Of a DNA stretch of 64,000 nt, positions 27,517 to 34,300 are shown piece after piece. The stretch spans positions 5,151,266 to 5,215,265 of the forward strand of contig OX419338.1 of the NCBI GenBank assembly GCA_948470475.1, given 5' to 3'. Position numbers and translations under genes: made by a program. The notes beneath the pieces were generated by a model. It saw only the letters and a program-made list of their open reading frames with translations, ran no database searches and had not been told where the DNA came from. Position 1 is the stretch's first letter. Every line of letters begins with the position of its first letter. This stretch comes from Galaxea fascicularis (taxonomy: Eukaryota; Cnidaria; Anthozoa; Scleractinia; Euphylliidae).

Positions 27517-28513
27517 AGGTCAAATGTTGGTTTACATGCTCCCGTAAAAGATATGTATATGAATGATGTTTATGAAATAAATCATATACGGACCTGCGGA
27601 AGTGAAATCAAATGAACTTAAAAGAACCCGATAAAACAGGCTTAAACATCTCTCACGGTTCCTTCATACTAAAACACACCAAACCAGAGATAACGTTCTG
27701 CAGGGCCCGGTTGTTCGAAAGCCGATTAACCTAATCCAGGATTAGCGTAAACTTTGGTTGCAGTTTTTAACTTTTGGATGAAAGTTGTTTCGACTGCTTT
27801 TTGTTTTTCAGGATTGACTTCCCCTAATCTAAAATTTTGCAGAATATTAGCAATGAACAACGTTTGGGGAAAGAGAATTAAGCTTCTGGATTAATTTTAA
27901 TCTTGGATTAGCGTTAATCGGCTTTCGAACAACCGGGCCCTGTTCAGTAATACTTTTCTACCCGTTCCTATCCAACCTCCTTTGGTTTCTGGACACATCA
28001 CGTCAGTCAGAGCAACTAAGTCAAAAGGTAGCATGTCGTCTTGAGTTTTTCCAAGGTAAAGCTTACAAGAAGAAATCTCTATTGACAGGAAAGTTGCAAT
28101 AGACAAAGTTGGTAATTCAGTTATTTTATAAATTTACTATTTTTTCTATTTTTATAGTATTTTCGTAGTGTTTCTTGATCCTTGTGCAACAGCTTTCGTT
28201 TCCTCTTTAGGGTCACCGCTCTAATACAAAAGCGCATGCGCCGTATTTCCCCAAGGCCAAAGACGTTGGATGGTGGGTAGTTTTGGGTGAGATGGACTCG
28301 GGTGAGCTGCTGGCTGTGAAGAGAGTGGGGCAAGTTCGCTCTACGAGCACTGTGCCCTTATCATTCTACACGCCGGAAGACCTTGGCAGGAAGATCTATA
28401 CGGTGTACCTCATCAGTGACGCTTACATGGGAATGGACCAACAGTATGATGTACCTTTGGAGATTATCGAGAGCAATATCTGTAGCCAAGTGAACACCGA
28501 GGTCGATTTTTGA
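514..28513 (+). CDS. ASCC3: ASCC3 helicase (activating signal cointegrator 1 complex subunit 3), 28 exons, 5' part outside window
   Basis: ASCC3 is a Ski2-like 3'-5' helicase with two RecA-pair cassettes, each followed by a winged helix and a Sec63 region. In other animals it unwinds DNA for ALKBH3 alkylation repair and, in the RQT complex, helps split collided ribosomes. Exons read here: 514-639, 1025-1225, 1783-1923, 2472-2636, 8438-8686, 10073-10207, 11527-11718, 12674-12898, 13599-13718, 14224-14388, 15130-15216, 15570-15746, 16577-16802, 16961-17214, 17857-18092, 18757-18910, 19621-19706, 20191-20503, 21062-21325, 21487-21624, 22307-22560, 22640-22877, 24387-24521, 25243-25298, 25679-25847, 26383-26649, 27034-27240, 28211-28513. 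Every junction keeps phase, with no internal stop. Both cassettes have Walker A ([16 protein letters not shown]), DExH boxes (DEVH; DEIH) and motif VI (GRAGRPQ). About 1760 residues are visible against about 2200 in human, so roughly 400 N-terminal residues are missing upstream. A nested antisense gene lies in the fourth visible intron. Confidence 0.97.
1025..1225 (+). CDS. ASCC3: ASCC3 exon 2 (cassette 1, Walker A)
   Basis: 67 codons, phase 0 to 0, between CCCTTAG and GTATAT. It carries MKRLNRIQS upstream of the cassette-1 nucleotide-binding loop [13 protein letters not shown]. Confidence 0.97.
1783..1923 (+). CDS. ASCC3: ASCC3 exon 3 (cassette 1, motif Ia)
   Basis: 47 codons between TCCTCCAG and GTATGT. 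Motif Ia [10 protein letters not shown] and motif Ib region KELTGDMQL are intact. A GATC/GTCA microsatellite begins about 35 bp after the donor. Confidence 0.97.
1958..2023. repeat. Tetranucleotide microsatellites (GATC)n then (GTCA)n
   Basis: About eight GATC units run straight into about six GTCA units, in the ASCC3 intron just after exon 3. Confidence 0.95.
2472..2636 (+). CDS. ASCC3: ASCC3 exon 4 (cassette 1, DEVH box)
   Basis: 55 codons between TCTTTTCAG and GTTTGT. It carries [13 protein letters not shown] and the Walker B motif [10 protein letters not shown]. The 5.8-kb intron that follows houses the antisense PAM2-motif gene. Confidence 0.97.
2681..2891 (-). mobile_element. tRNA-derived SINE, copy 1
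   Basis: Read on the - strand it begins with a tRNA-like head: A-box-like TAGCTCAGTTG and B-box-like GGGTTCAAACC. A body with CAGGCTTCTTTACGCAATT follows, then a palindromic tail near ATATGATTTATTTCATAT. Other copies are at 6735, 11738, 11966, 18325 and 27312. The lack of tRNA folding beyond the promoter boxes argues against a functional tRNA. Confidence 0.85.
3598..5251 (-). CDS. PAM2-motif protein, exon 2 (repeats, PAM2 motifs, stop)
   Basis: A 1654-bp exon open throughout, preceded by acceptor AATTTTCAG directly before CTTGAAGAAC. It carries the HELSLE repeats and all three PAM2-like motifs, and stops at TAA. A possible ATTAAA signal lies about 130 bp downstream on the - strand. Confidence 0.85.
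3598..5835 (-). CDS. PAM2-motif, internal-repeat protein nested antisense in an ASCC3 intron (586 aa)
   Basis: Two exons (5835-5729 and 5251-3598) join in phase 2 into 586 codons. The ATG has an A at -3 and G at +4, with in-frame stops upstream. Residues 1-22 are hydrophobic and aromatic ([20 protein letters not shown]), possibly a membrane anchor. Residues about 100-330 hold six degenerate repeats of 27-41 residues, each centred on an HELSLE-like core. Three PAM2-like motifs follow: [10 protein letters not shown] (397-406), [10 protein letters not shown] (444-453) and [10 protein letters not shown] (493-502). Two of them fit L-N-x-x-A-x-x-F-x-P. The C-terminus is rich in Arg, Pro and Gly. 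PAM2 peptides of PAIP2, ataxin-2 and similar proteins bind the MLLE domain of poly(A)-binding protein, so a role in mRNA regulation is inferred. I do not recognise the family. Confidence 0.82.
5729..5835 (-). CDS. PAM2-motif protein, exon 1 (start codon, hydrophobic N-terminus)
   Basis: 35 codons plus two bases from ATG to donor AG/GTAATT. It encodes the hydrophobic leader and [13 protein letters not shown]. This exon is too short to stand out alone. The strong ATG context, upstream in-frame stops and exact phase match to exon 2 support it. Confidence 0.68.
5968..6311. mobile_element. MITE with GGCCCCGTCCAC termini, copy 1
   Basis: The ends GGCCCCGTCCACGTATCC and GGATACGTGTGGACGGGGCC are inverted repeats. 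The inner halves also mirror each other (CGGAGATATTTTTTCC; GGAAAAAAATCTCCG). No clear target duplication (ACT left, TTT right). It lies about 130 bp upstream of the start codon of the nested antisense gene. Confidence 0.85.
6735..6862 (-). mobile_element. tRNA-derived SINE, copy 2 (partial)
   Basis: Same body and GGGTTCAAACC box as copy 1, with a 12-A run. The head is broken just before the A-box. Confidence 0.75.
7070..7520. mobile_element. MITE with GGCCCCGTCCAC termini, copy 2, TTA target duplication
   Basis: Begins GGCCCCGTCCACACG and ends CGTGTGGACGGGGCC, with many internal CGTATCC/GGATACG mirror units. TTA lies on each side (7067-7069 and 7521-7523). The 3-bp TWA duplication with GG..CC ends points to the PIF/Harbinger group. 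Confidence 0.88.
8438..8686 (+). CDS. ASCC3: ASCC3 exon 5 (cassette 1, motif III)
   Basis: 83 codons between TCCTTGTAG and GTATGC. Motif III is [13 protein letters not shown], followed by [16 protein letters not shown] at the start of RecA2. Confidence 0.97.
8687..10072 (+). other. ASCC3 intron 5
   Basis: About 1.4 kb with the ATT microsatellite and no other feature I can support. Confidence 0.6.
9402..9433. repeat. (ATT)n microsatellite
   Basis: About ten ATT units within an ASCC3 intron. Confidence 0.95.
10073..10207 (+). CDS. ASCC3: ASCC3 exon 6 (cassette 1, motif IV)
   Basis: 45 codons between AATTTACAG and GTATAC. Motif IV is [15 protein letters not shown]; the helix after it is less conserved. 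Confidence 0.96.
11158..11204 (-). ncRNA. Hammerhead-ribozyme-like motif, copy A
   Basis: On the - strand: CTGACGA, a hairpin GACGTG-AGT-CACATC with one C/A mismatch, GAAAC, a two-base loop, then GTC followed by TT. This is the order of the hammerhead core (CUGANGA, helix II, GAAA, short helix III, GUC). It has one extra U between the core A and helix II, and a mismatch, so activity is doubtful. Confidence 0.45.
11301..11349 (+). ncRNA. Hammerhead-ribozyme-like motif, copy B
   Basis: CTGACGA, perfect 6-bp helix II GATGTG-AGT-CACATC, GAAAC-AT-GTC, then TTAAAGA. The TTAAAGA can pair with the TCTTT..AA before the core as helix I with a 2-nt bulge. Two-base-pair helix III is known in hammerheads of Penelope-like retroelements. 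One unpaired U before helix II departs from consensus. Confidence 0.5.
11527..11718 (+). CDS. ASCC3: ASCC3 exon 7 (cassette 1, motif V)
   Basis: 64 codons with [17 protein letters not shown] and motif [14 protein letters not shown]. The donor is the weak GTTAGC, and a SINE starts 20 bp after it. Confidence 0.96.
11738..11965 (-). mobile_element. tRNA-derived SINE, copy 3 (left half of inverted pair)
   Basis: Full-length copy: palindromic tail, body with AATTGCGTAAACAAACC, B-box GGGTTCAAACC and A-box-like TAGCTCAGTTGG on the - strand. It begins 20 bp after the exon 7 donor. Confidence 0.88.
11966..12170 (+). mobile_element. tRNA-derived SINE, copy 4 (right half of inverted pair)
   Basis: Same family on the + strand: TAGCTCGGTTGGTTAGAGC, then a jump to GTTGAAGTCCTGAA, so the B-box part is deleted. 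It pairs with copy 3 through AACCCACAAATTGACC and its complement. Confidence 0.85.
12674..12898 (+). CDS. ASCC3: ASCC3 exon 8 (cassette 1, motif VI)
   Basis: 75 codons between CACCCACAG and GTAAGG. It carries motif [19 protein letters not shown] and the first part of the winged helix. Confidence 0.97.
12900..13598 (+). other. ASCC3 intron 8
   Basis: No gene seen. At 13260-13380 short GC-rich units (CCCGCGCTTGG) recur three times in an otherwise AT-rich intron. Confidence 0.5.
13599..13718 (+). CDS. ASCC3: ASCC3 exon 9 (winged helix 1)
   Basis: 40 codons. The acceptor CTCCCTAG is good but the donor GTTCGG is poor. Phase and the conserved [15 protein letters not shown] stretch support the boundary. 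Confidence 0.9.
14224..14388 (+). CDS. ASCC3: ASCC3 exon 10 (start of Sec63 region 1)
   Basis: 55 codons between TTTACAG and GTGAGT. It carries [18 protein letters not shown] and [13 protein letters not shown], the usual entry to the first Sec63 region. Confidence 0.96.
14780..15035 (-). mobile_element. Second tRNA-derived SINE family (tRNA-Ser/Leu-like head)
   Basis: On the - strand: ATGGCCGAGTGGTTTAGGG (A-box and long D-arm style of class II tRNAs), then GACCCGGGTTCAACTC as B-box. A body of about 200 bp follows and ends CAATAAAGTTTTTATTTA. The TTTA-rich end is typical of a SINE tail. Confidence 0.75.
15130..15216 (+). CDS. ASCC3: ASCC3 exon 11 (Sec63 region 1)
   Basis: 29 codons between TCTCTTCAG and the weak donor GTGACA. 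Peptide [19 protein letters not shown], then a QEFEQVK end. Confidence 0.93.
15570..15746 (+). CDS. ASCC3: ASCC3 exon 12 (Sec63 region 1)
   Basis: 59 codons between CTGCGTAG and GTATAA. It carries [19 protein letters not shown], a strongly conserved Sec63 helix, and ends YVAQ. Confidence 0.95.
15747..16576 (+). other. ASCC3 intron 12
   Basis: About 830 bp. No feature I can support; open frames here have no recognisable motif. Confidence 0.5.
16577..16802 (+). CDS. ASCC3: ASCC3 exon 13 (Sec63 region 1)
   Basis: 75 codons plus one base (phase 1 donor GTATGA). It carries [19 protein letters not shown] and [15 protein letters not shown], typical of the Sec63 helical bundle. Confidence 0.96.
16961..17214 (+). 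CDS. ASCC3: ASCC3 exon 14 (Sec63 region 1, FN3-like part)
   Basis: Starts by completing the split glycine codon of exon 13 (EI-G-HMIRHP). It includes [16 protein letters not shown] and [20 protein letters not shown]. Donor is GTTGGG. Confidence 0.95.
17215..17856 (+). other. ASCC3 intron 14
   Basis: About 640 bp. The phrase AATTGTACGTGAG occurs twice (near 17370 and 17522); nothing else seen. Confidence 0.5.
17857..18092 (+). CDS. ASCC3: ASCC3 exon 15 (end of Sec63 region 1)
   Basis: 78 codons plus two bases (donor GTGAGT). It carries [27 protein letters not shown] and [13 protein letters not shown], which lead into the second cassette. Confidence 0.96.
18325..18450 (-). mobile_element. tRNA-derived SINE, copy 5 (partial)
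   Basis: Body with AATTGCGCAAAGAAGCC and a B-box on the - strand (CGGGTTCGAACC). The head past the B-box is lost. Confidence 0.78.
18757..18910 (+). CDS. ASCC3: ASCC3 exon 16 (cassette 2, Walker A)
   Basis: Completes the split Arg codon, then [19 protein letters not shown] (Q-motif side) and Walker [16 protein letters not shown]. Donor GTACGC. Confidence 0.97.
19168..19412. mobile_element. 245-bp MITE, TTA target duplication (PIF/Harbinger-like)
   Basis: Ends GGCTATGTCTACACTAT and CTGTAGTGCAGACATAGCC form terminal inverted repeats, extended by GCGGATAGCT/AGCTATCCGC. TTA lies on both sides (19165-19167, 19413-19415). No coding capacity. Confidence 0.88.
19621..19706 (+). CDS. ASCC3: ASCC3 exon 17 (cassette 2, motif Ia)
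   Basis: 28 codons plus two bases between ATCTTCCAG and GTATTA. Motif Ia is [15 protein letters not shown]. Confidence 0.96.
19982..20036 (+). ncRNA. Hammerhead-ribozyme-like motif, copy C (duplicated segment)
   Basis: CTGACGA, then hairpin GATGTT-TGC-AACATC, GAAAC and, after a 17-nt tandem duplication of ACATCGAAAC, ATGTCTT. Relative to copy B the sixth helix II pair changed G-C to T-A on both sides. The duplication should disrupt helix III. Confidence 0.42.
20191..20503 (+). CDS. ASCC3: ASCC3 exon 18 (cassette 2, DEIH box and motif III)
   Basis: The largest visible ASCC3 exon (313 bp). It carries [25 protein letters not shown], Walker [16 protein letters not shown], the conserved [13 protein letters not shown] and motif [17 protein letters not shown]. 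Donor GTATGT. Confidence 0.98.
21062..21325 (+). CDS. ASCC3: ASCC3 exon 19 (cassette 2, motif IV)
   Basis: 88 codons between ATTTTTCAG and GTGAGA. It carries [16 protein letters not shown], the [10 protein letters not shown] segment and motif [15 protein letters not shown]. Confidence 0.97.
21487..21624 (+). CDS. ASCC3: ASCC3 exon 20 (cassette 2, RecA2)
   Basis: 46 codons between TTATTTAG and GTCAGT. It includes [18 protein letters not shown], equivalent to the [10 protein letters not shown] segment of cassette 1. Confidence 0.97.
22067..22255. mobile_element. 189-bp MITE with 41-bp terminal inverted repeats
   Basis: Left arm ATAGACCCATTCGGCTTACT... is mirrored by the right arm over 41 bp with a single mismatch; the centre is AT-rich. 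It lies in the intron just before ASCC3 exon 21. Confidence 0.88.
22307..22560 (+). CDS. ASCC3: ASCC3 exon 21 (cassette 2, motifs V and VI)
   Basis: 84 codons plus two bases. Motif [17 protein letters not shown] and motif [17 protein letters not shown] are intact, followed by [11 protein letters not shown]. Donor GTAAAT. Confidence 0.98.
22640..22877 (+). CDS. ASCC3: ASCC3 exon 22 (winged helix 2)
   Basis: Completes the split Ser codon. It carries [19 protein letters not shown] and [16 protein letters not shown]. Donor GTGATA; a MITE inverted repeat begins about 20 bp downstream. Confidence 0.96.
22896..23070. mobile_element. Inverted-repeat MITE, GGCCATTTCCGA family, copy 1
   Basis: Arms GGCCATTTCCGAG...CTCTATTTCAAAGCGAG and its reverse complement flank a short centre. 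It starts about 20 bp after the exon 22 donor. Confidence 0.85.
23070..24133 (+). other. ASCC3 intron 22, middle part
   Basis: About 1 kb with A-rich tracts (23285-23340, 23911-23925, 24025-24041). No gene seen. Confidence 0.5.
24134..24304. mobile_element. Near-perfect palindromic foldback element
   Basis: Arms of about 70-80 bp (CAATTCGCTCTTGTCACACG... against ...CGTGTGACAAGGGCGAATTG) surround a centre of about 30 bp. The palindrome makes both strands read the same peptide, so those frames are not genes. It lies 82 bp before exon 23. Confidence 0.85.
24387..24521 (+). CDS. ASCC3: ASCC3 exon 23 (Sec63 region 2)
   Basis: 45 codons between TTTCTTTAG and [26 protein letters not shown] marks the entry to the second Sec63 region. 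Confidence 0.95.
24634..24832. mobile_element. Inverted-repeat MITE, GGCCATTTCCGA family, copy 2
   Basis: Diverged relative of 22896-23070: GGCCATTTCCTGATTACC at the left and GGTAATTCGGAAATGACC at the right. A long hairpin GTGCTCATCCTTTCATATG / CATGTGAAAGGATGAGCAC fills the inside. Confidence 0.82.
25243..25298 (+). CDS. ASCC3: ASCC3 exon 24 (Sec63 region 2, 56-bp exon)
   Basis: A short exon of 18 codons plus two bases: [18 protein letters not shown]. Donor GTGGGT was chosen because it alone keeps the frame into the next exon (split Gly codon). Confidence 0.92.
25679..25847 (+). CDS. ASCC3: ASCC3 exon 25 (Sec63 region 2)
   Basis: Completes the split Gly codon. It carries [18 protein letters not shown], a hallmark of the second Sec63 region, and ends RILQ before GTGAGT. 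Confidence 0.96.
26383..26649 (+). CDS. ASCC3: ASCC3 exon 26 (Sec63 region 2)
   Basis: 89 codons between CTTCCAG and GTATTA. It carries [17 protein letters not shown] and [10 protein letters not shown]. The loop between SLFRVEG and ECLPEL looks shorter than in the vertebrate protein. Confidence 0.95.
27034..27240 (+). CDS. ASCC3: ASCC3 exon 27 (Sec63 region 2, FN3-like part)
   Basis: 69 codons between CTTTGTAG and GTAAGA. It includes [14 protein letters not shown] and [16 protein letters not shown]. Confidence 0.94.
27312..27615 (-). mobile_element. tRNA-derived SINE, copy 6, with a second partial tail
   Basis: Body, partial B-box region (14 bp deleted) and A-box-like TAGCTCAGTTGG on the - strand. 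A second copy of the ATGAATGATGTTTATG tail segment follows at 27556-27615, as if two insertions abut. Confidence 0.82.
27701..27942. mobile_element. 242-bp MITE, CAGGGCCCGG termini
   Basis: CAGGGCCCGGTTGTTCG at the left and CGAACAACCGGGCCCTG at the right; the repeat extends through AAAGCCGATTAA. No clear target duplication. Confidence 0.87.
28211..28513 (+). CDS. ASCC3: ASCC3 terminal exon 28 with stop
   Basis: Acceptor CTCTTTAG, then 100 codons and TGA. It carries [33 protein letters not shown] and MGMDQQYDV, and ends SQVNTEVDF. The tail is slightly shorter than in vertebrates. No clear AATAAA was seen close by. Confidence 0.97.
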   Translation, partial: GHRSNTKAHAPYFPKAKDVGWWVVLGEMDSGELLAVKRVGQVRSTSTVPLSFYTPEDLGRKIYTVYLISDAYMGMDQQYDVPLEIIESNICSQVNTEVDF

Positions 28514-31146
28514 TGTCTGGTTTAAAATTACCCTAAGTATTACTAAGACTGAGAATTTATAGCTTCGCAGGCCGCTTTCGTTTGAACATTTTCAAAGTTT
28601 TAAATGGGCTGAGGGTGTTTACAGCGTTTTCAAGGCGATTTTCCAGCAGTGACAAAGCGAGAGAAAAGCCACAAAGAGGAGCTCCAAGAGTAAGCTTGTT
28701 AGTAGAAATCATCCATTGCAAAAGACACCTTAATATATTATAAACTCAGGTCGCCCTGTCAGACTGCCCTGTCGGCTGCCCTGCTATCAGTAGGGGCCCT
28801 GAATATCCTAAAATTACATATATGTACATGATTTAAGATTACATCCATTGAAGATGAGAGTCCCAAATCGCTAAAGTATTCGTTGGTATGCACGTACGCA
28901 TGTCAAGTAAATCTGAAACAGTTTGTCGTCAAGCATTTCTGTTGCTTGAAGTGGAATGCTTGGGGTTGATGGTTTAGCTTCGCCAAACATGTTGAATGCA
29001 CGGGGCTCCAAGTGTTCTCCTTTACTAATCATTCAGCTGTGATTTTGCTTCTTGGCCCTTACGTCCTAGAGGACAGATGTCTTCGTTTTTCGTAAGTCAA
29101 GGCCATTTTATGATCACAACACGCATTGGAAGTTTTAAAACACAGGTTAAAATAGTTTGGCAATTTGTTAGCTCATTTAGTGAGGATGTACTTGAGTAAA
29201 TACCAAGTACTAAAGACACACTCCTCTTTTGGCGAAGAGGGTCTTCGGGTGATAAACGTGGGCTCATTTCCCGAGGCAGCGGATGGGAAACAGCCTGAAA
29301 GAAGGGCGTTACGTGTGGTGCGAAGAGGGAAGGAGGGTTAATATCTTTGCTGACTACGTTGGAAAAACAGTATAAGACACTATGATCTAACCACACCGAA
29401 AAACGAATACTCAAAGTTGTTATTTTAGTATTTTAATGATACTTAAATCAACAAATTATTTAGCGGTCTGTCGCAATTTACAAGTGTTTTCGGTTTACTC
29501 ACAGAGCGTGCTCTTTGAGCCTGAAAGATGCTTTTTTCCAAACTGTGCATCTCAGATTAACCTACTTGTTACCCTGCTTACAGGGGCTTTTCCTTTGAGC
29601 TTCTCGCTTATTTTGTCTCTTATCTCGTCGCGGTTTGGGTTTCGCGTTGTTTAAGTTGAAAACAAAAACAACGCGAATACAAGCTGCAGAACACGCGAAC
29701 GACTTTGTTGCACGGTAGAAGACTTACACAAAGAAAGCTCTACTCGCATGATACCAACCTGGAGGTTTGGAAATAAAACCCCTTACGCATATTTCTTCGC
29801 CTTTAGCTGTGCATCTTTCTCTTTTGATATGGATAGCTGGCAAGTATGCAACACATCGACACAGCAGTCACGTGCAGAAAGAAAAAACATTATCGTCCCT
29901 TCTGGTTCTGTCTTGTAATTAGGTAAAGTACACACAACGACCCTTTTTATTTACGCAGTGTTAACATTGCAGAATATTTTTGCATAAGGGGATTTCAAGT
30001 TTGCCTGAAATTTGCTCTCAATATCATTCTAGCAGCATCTTCGATTCTGAAGCCAATATGGAGACGGGAAGCAACATTTCTGTGGCAATTGCGCATGCGT
30101 GAGTCGTTTGACCGCATTGCATGCTAGCGCACTGCGTTTTTTTTCTGTGGCTACCGGCCTGGGTTCGACAACAAACATATGGCAAATTGTTTTTATATTT
30201 AATTCGCTCAAATAAGCGCCTGGCTTACGGACTTACTGTTTTGGGGTTCAGCGATAAGAAACAGATAAACTAATATCAATGCCAGGACCCTAGTAGGGAC
30301 CTCTGTATTGTGGTTATAGTTTTTTTGTTACTGTTTTGCTACAGAGCAACATGCGTATAGCCACCATGCAACATGCTACTAAAAGTCTCTTGGACAGAGG
30401 TTTTTACTCAAAATTGTAAATAACGATCGACGTAAACTACATTTCAAGCATAAAGGCAGTCCGAATAGACTTATCAAACAAATCGAACGGCCGGTCATTT
30501 GGTGTTTGGGCTGTTTGTTTCTACTAAATACCCATTGCATTTCCATCTAAAATTGTAAAATCGCTCTAAAGCTCAACGACTAGTCAAAATAATACTTTTA
30601 AAAAAAGCTGAACAAAAAGAAAAAAATACCCTTTTAGAGAAACCATGAAATCAGGTGGCTTTGGAGGTGAGACACTTCTGTCGGAAACAATTTTTGGATT
30701 TATTTTCACGACTGCTATAATAGTGTTCATAGCTGTAATGATCACTTATATCTTTAATTTTTGGGATCTTTGGTTGCCACCATTTTACGCTAGAAGCATT
30801 TGAGTGAAAGGAAATTTAATTACAGACAAATGAAACGGAACTTGCTCTGGTGCAATCCCCTCAACTCTTCTTTAAAAACATGAATTACGCTCGCCAATGC
30901 TTTGACCTTTCTTTTGTCTCTTTAAAGTAGGTTTAACAGAAGTGGACATTGTAGTAACGCAAAAAAAAAAGAAAAAAGGAAGAAAAGCATTGAGCCACTC
31001 ATGCCCCTCCCCTACCCCTGGGTAGGGATATGTCATGAATGCCTGGTTGATGAACTTGATATCACTTGGTCTAAATGCGCAAAAGTCGACTTTCAAGGAA
31101 ATGGGTAAATGATGTTGATCCAAGATCACGTGGGGTGTCATGATGT
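28514..31146. other. Intergenic space between convergent genes
   Basis: Lies between the stop codon of ASCC3 (+) and the stop codon of the channel gene (-), so it holds both 3' UTRs. AATAAA occurs near 29771. No other gene seen. Confidence 0.6.
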
Positions 31147-31382
31147 TCACACCATTTGTGGCGTGATTCCATTTTCATCCTGCTCAATAGCGCGCACCCT
31201 TTGTAACCAGGCATCGTAAAACTCTTCATATTCCTGGATGAGTTTCTTGATTTTTACCGATTTGCATTTGATACTCTGGATTGTTTGATGACTCAATAGC
31301 ATTTCGTGGCAGTCGCAGCTGTTTTGTGCTGAGGTCAGTGCGATATGCGCACTGTCGCTTTCTGTTTCCTTCTTGCTGTGAC
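31147..31382 (-). CDS. K+-filter GluR-like channel, exon 7 (cytoplasmic tail, stop)
   Basis: 236 bp from acceptor TTTCCCAG to TGA. A charged tail with a CDC motif and a helix-prone segment IKKLIQEYEEFYDAWLQRV that could form a coiled coil. Confidence 0.88.
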
Positions 31383-34300
31383 CTGGGAAAGAAACAAATC
31401 AACCTAATATATGGTTTTTAAACTCAGAAGACGTTATTAGGACCCGTTCATTGTTACATTCGTGGAACCAGTTTGGCAAATATTTCTTTTCTGTCGCTGT
31501 ACAGGACTCTCGGACTTCTTCAATGAACCCCCAATTAATCCTAATCCATATTCCAATCCGCATTCTTAGCTTACCCTGAAGCATGCATTCAACAACAACT
31601 TATGGTTTGAACTATTCGTGTCTGTATTTAGCTGTATGGCCACAGCCTTCTGGTACTCCTTAACTAACAACCTCTAGAGCTGCCTCTTCCCTTTATAACT
31701 TAATTAGAGCAACCTGACGACGTAATTTTACTGGCACACAATAGGCCCTTTGCAGTTTACGATAACATGGTAACACCTTGGTTGAGAGCAAATTGCTTTT
31801 TGGGACATCCAAAGCAAAGAACATTAAGTTGCTTTGATTTGGATGTCCCAGTCAGCAATATGCTCTCCAGCAAAGTCAGGTTTTTTGTACCATGTGATCA
31901 TAAACTGCAAAAGGCCTATTAGGGTAATTAGAACACTTGTTAAATTTAGTATTTTAAGATTTACGACGTTTAAGGGTTTCATTCTTAGTATTAAGATTTT
32001 TAAAGACCTTGTTTCAAATTTTTCCTCTAACAGACACTAGCTGGTCTCACCTACTCACAAATTTGAGACTGAATTGAGCTCAGTTGAAACACTTACGTCG
32101 CCTTGGTCGATTGATGAGAAATTCCCAGCCCACCCCCACTAACACAAGAAATCCTAGCATGCCCAACAGGATGAAAAGAACTTGTTTGAACGCGCCCTCT
32201 TGGTAAAAGAACAGTCCCTCTGAAGCTTTGACCTCCTGGCTCACTTCATCCGTAGGATTCTGAAAAAAGGAATTGAAAAAAAAAACCTTCTAGAACTTTG
32301 CTAAAGTAAAGTACCAATAACATGGATGTCCCATTATTTTACACCCCAGAAAAATCTTACAGAGCCCGAGGAGCAGTTTCTAAAGTACGGGGACCACTCC
32401 CGCCTCTTCTTTTGAGAGACCATTTTAACTCAGTTTAATTCGTTAGACTTATTCCGCCAGACGAAATTTGGATGTTTTCCCGTTAGGTCCGCCAACTGTG
32501 GCCGACCACAATAATCCCGTGAAAGTACTTTTCAGTTTTTGAGATATATTTTATTACTTTTATTATTTTTTTGCACAAAAAATTGGGGGAAGGGGTCGGT
32601 CGGTCGGTGGGACTTCAACTAAAGATCAAGGATAGAGTTTCAATGATAACCAATGGCGGATTGTAGGAACGCTACTAAACGCCAATGACGAGTTAAAACA
32701 GGTTAATTTGTGTCACTATGGCAAGCCAAATGTTTTACCTCTGAATCCTCTGATTCCGCCATATTTGTTTATAGAGTAATGTCCAGTACCCCGCGAATTT
32801 CATGTCTCGTCCCAGTCCCCAAAATTAAATAAAAAAGTGCGGACATTGAATGAATTGCACGATTGAATTGAATGAATATGAACCAAATGAATTGAAAGAA
32901 TTTTGGTCAATTAATTAACTAAATAGGGACGAACAAAATTGAATTGAATTAATGCTTTGGTAAATTGAATTGAATGAACGTTGGAGAATTGAATTGAATG
33001 GATATGAAAGTTTTAAATTAATATAAGGATTAAATTAAATGAATACGGTCATATTGAATTTTGCTACATTTGGCTTGCCATATGCCACACAGCAAAAATC
33101 ATGTGTGTCAGTTGGAAACGGAAAATTTCACGTCACTTCTTACCTTGAGTGGCTCAAGATTTTTTGCAATGATTTCAAACACCTCCTGAGGATGATTACG
33201 CACATAACGTCTGAAGCAATTCAACATGTCTGATGACTCGTTGGCACGAACAGAAAGACCATAGGTGATTGCGTGCTCAAACGTGGTTTCTATACGGACG
33301 TCATTATCCTTTACGAAGTCACTGTAGTATGTCAGGACGTAGTTGTCGATCAGAGAACCTTTCAACTTCTGGCTCATTAGATCTTTGTTCATTTTTGGTA
33401 TTGAATGATAGGCTAAAAGCAAGATTTATGACTTGGTTATTTATATTTAAATCACTGACTTGTTAAATATACAGGATGCTTGGAAGAAATCATGTCGGGT
33501 ACCATACCGCCTACAAGTCCTGGGACTTAAGTAGTTTACACTCTAAAGTTTTATTATGAAGTGACCGGAGGCAATTTAACTTTTTCAAAATGAGCACCTT
33601 TGCGTTACCGTTGCTATGGCAACAGCTGTTGCTTGGAAGCAATGAGAAAAAAAAAACTGAAGTCATACGTTGAAAAGATGTTGTAGTGTCAATGAAGGAA
33701 ATCGAACCTTGTCTTCTATAGGAAATTTTTATTTCAACACTCCAGAGCAAAAAAAAAACAAAAAAACAAAAAAAAAAAAAACTGGTGCGAGCGTCCCTAA
33801 AGCGTGAATTGTAACAATTCATTCATCCTGCAATTGTTTTATCGCAGTCATAACTGCAAATTAAAAACCTTGAATCACTGAAAGGATGTATTAAAGTTAA
33901 CAAAGAGTGTTAACTTTTATTCGCTCGATGCGATTGGCCATCCTCAGGGAGTTTCTCTAGCACTATTTTCGCCAAAAACTCTAAAGTACTTTGAAGTATG
34001 CCTCGGAAATTTTCAACTTACCTTTCAATTCAGCGTTCAAACTAACTCCAAGTCGCAACTCCTCACTGCCATTGACAGCTCCAATCTGAGAAGTAAAATG
34101 AATGTATATCAAATTAGACGTACCGGTTACATGTTTATTTGAAGCTCTTGTAAGCTTTGATTAAATATTTTTTGCGTGATCAGGGCCGTAGCTACGTTTT
34201 GTAATATAAAGGCGGGGGTGGGGATTGTCGGGAGTGCTAAAGGCACGAGCTTTGCAGGTGAACAAGGATAATAAGGCATGTGCTTTCAGTGGTTACAACA

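Noticed and set aside
33511..33822. 103-codon - strand frame in channel intron 4
   Set aside because: Built over poly-T/A tracts; the gene's phase-consistent exons exclude it.
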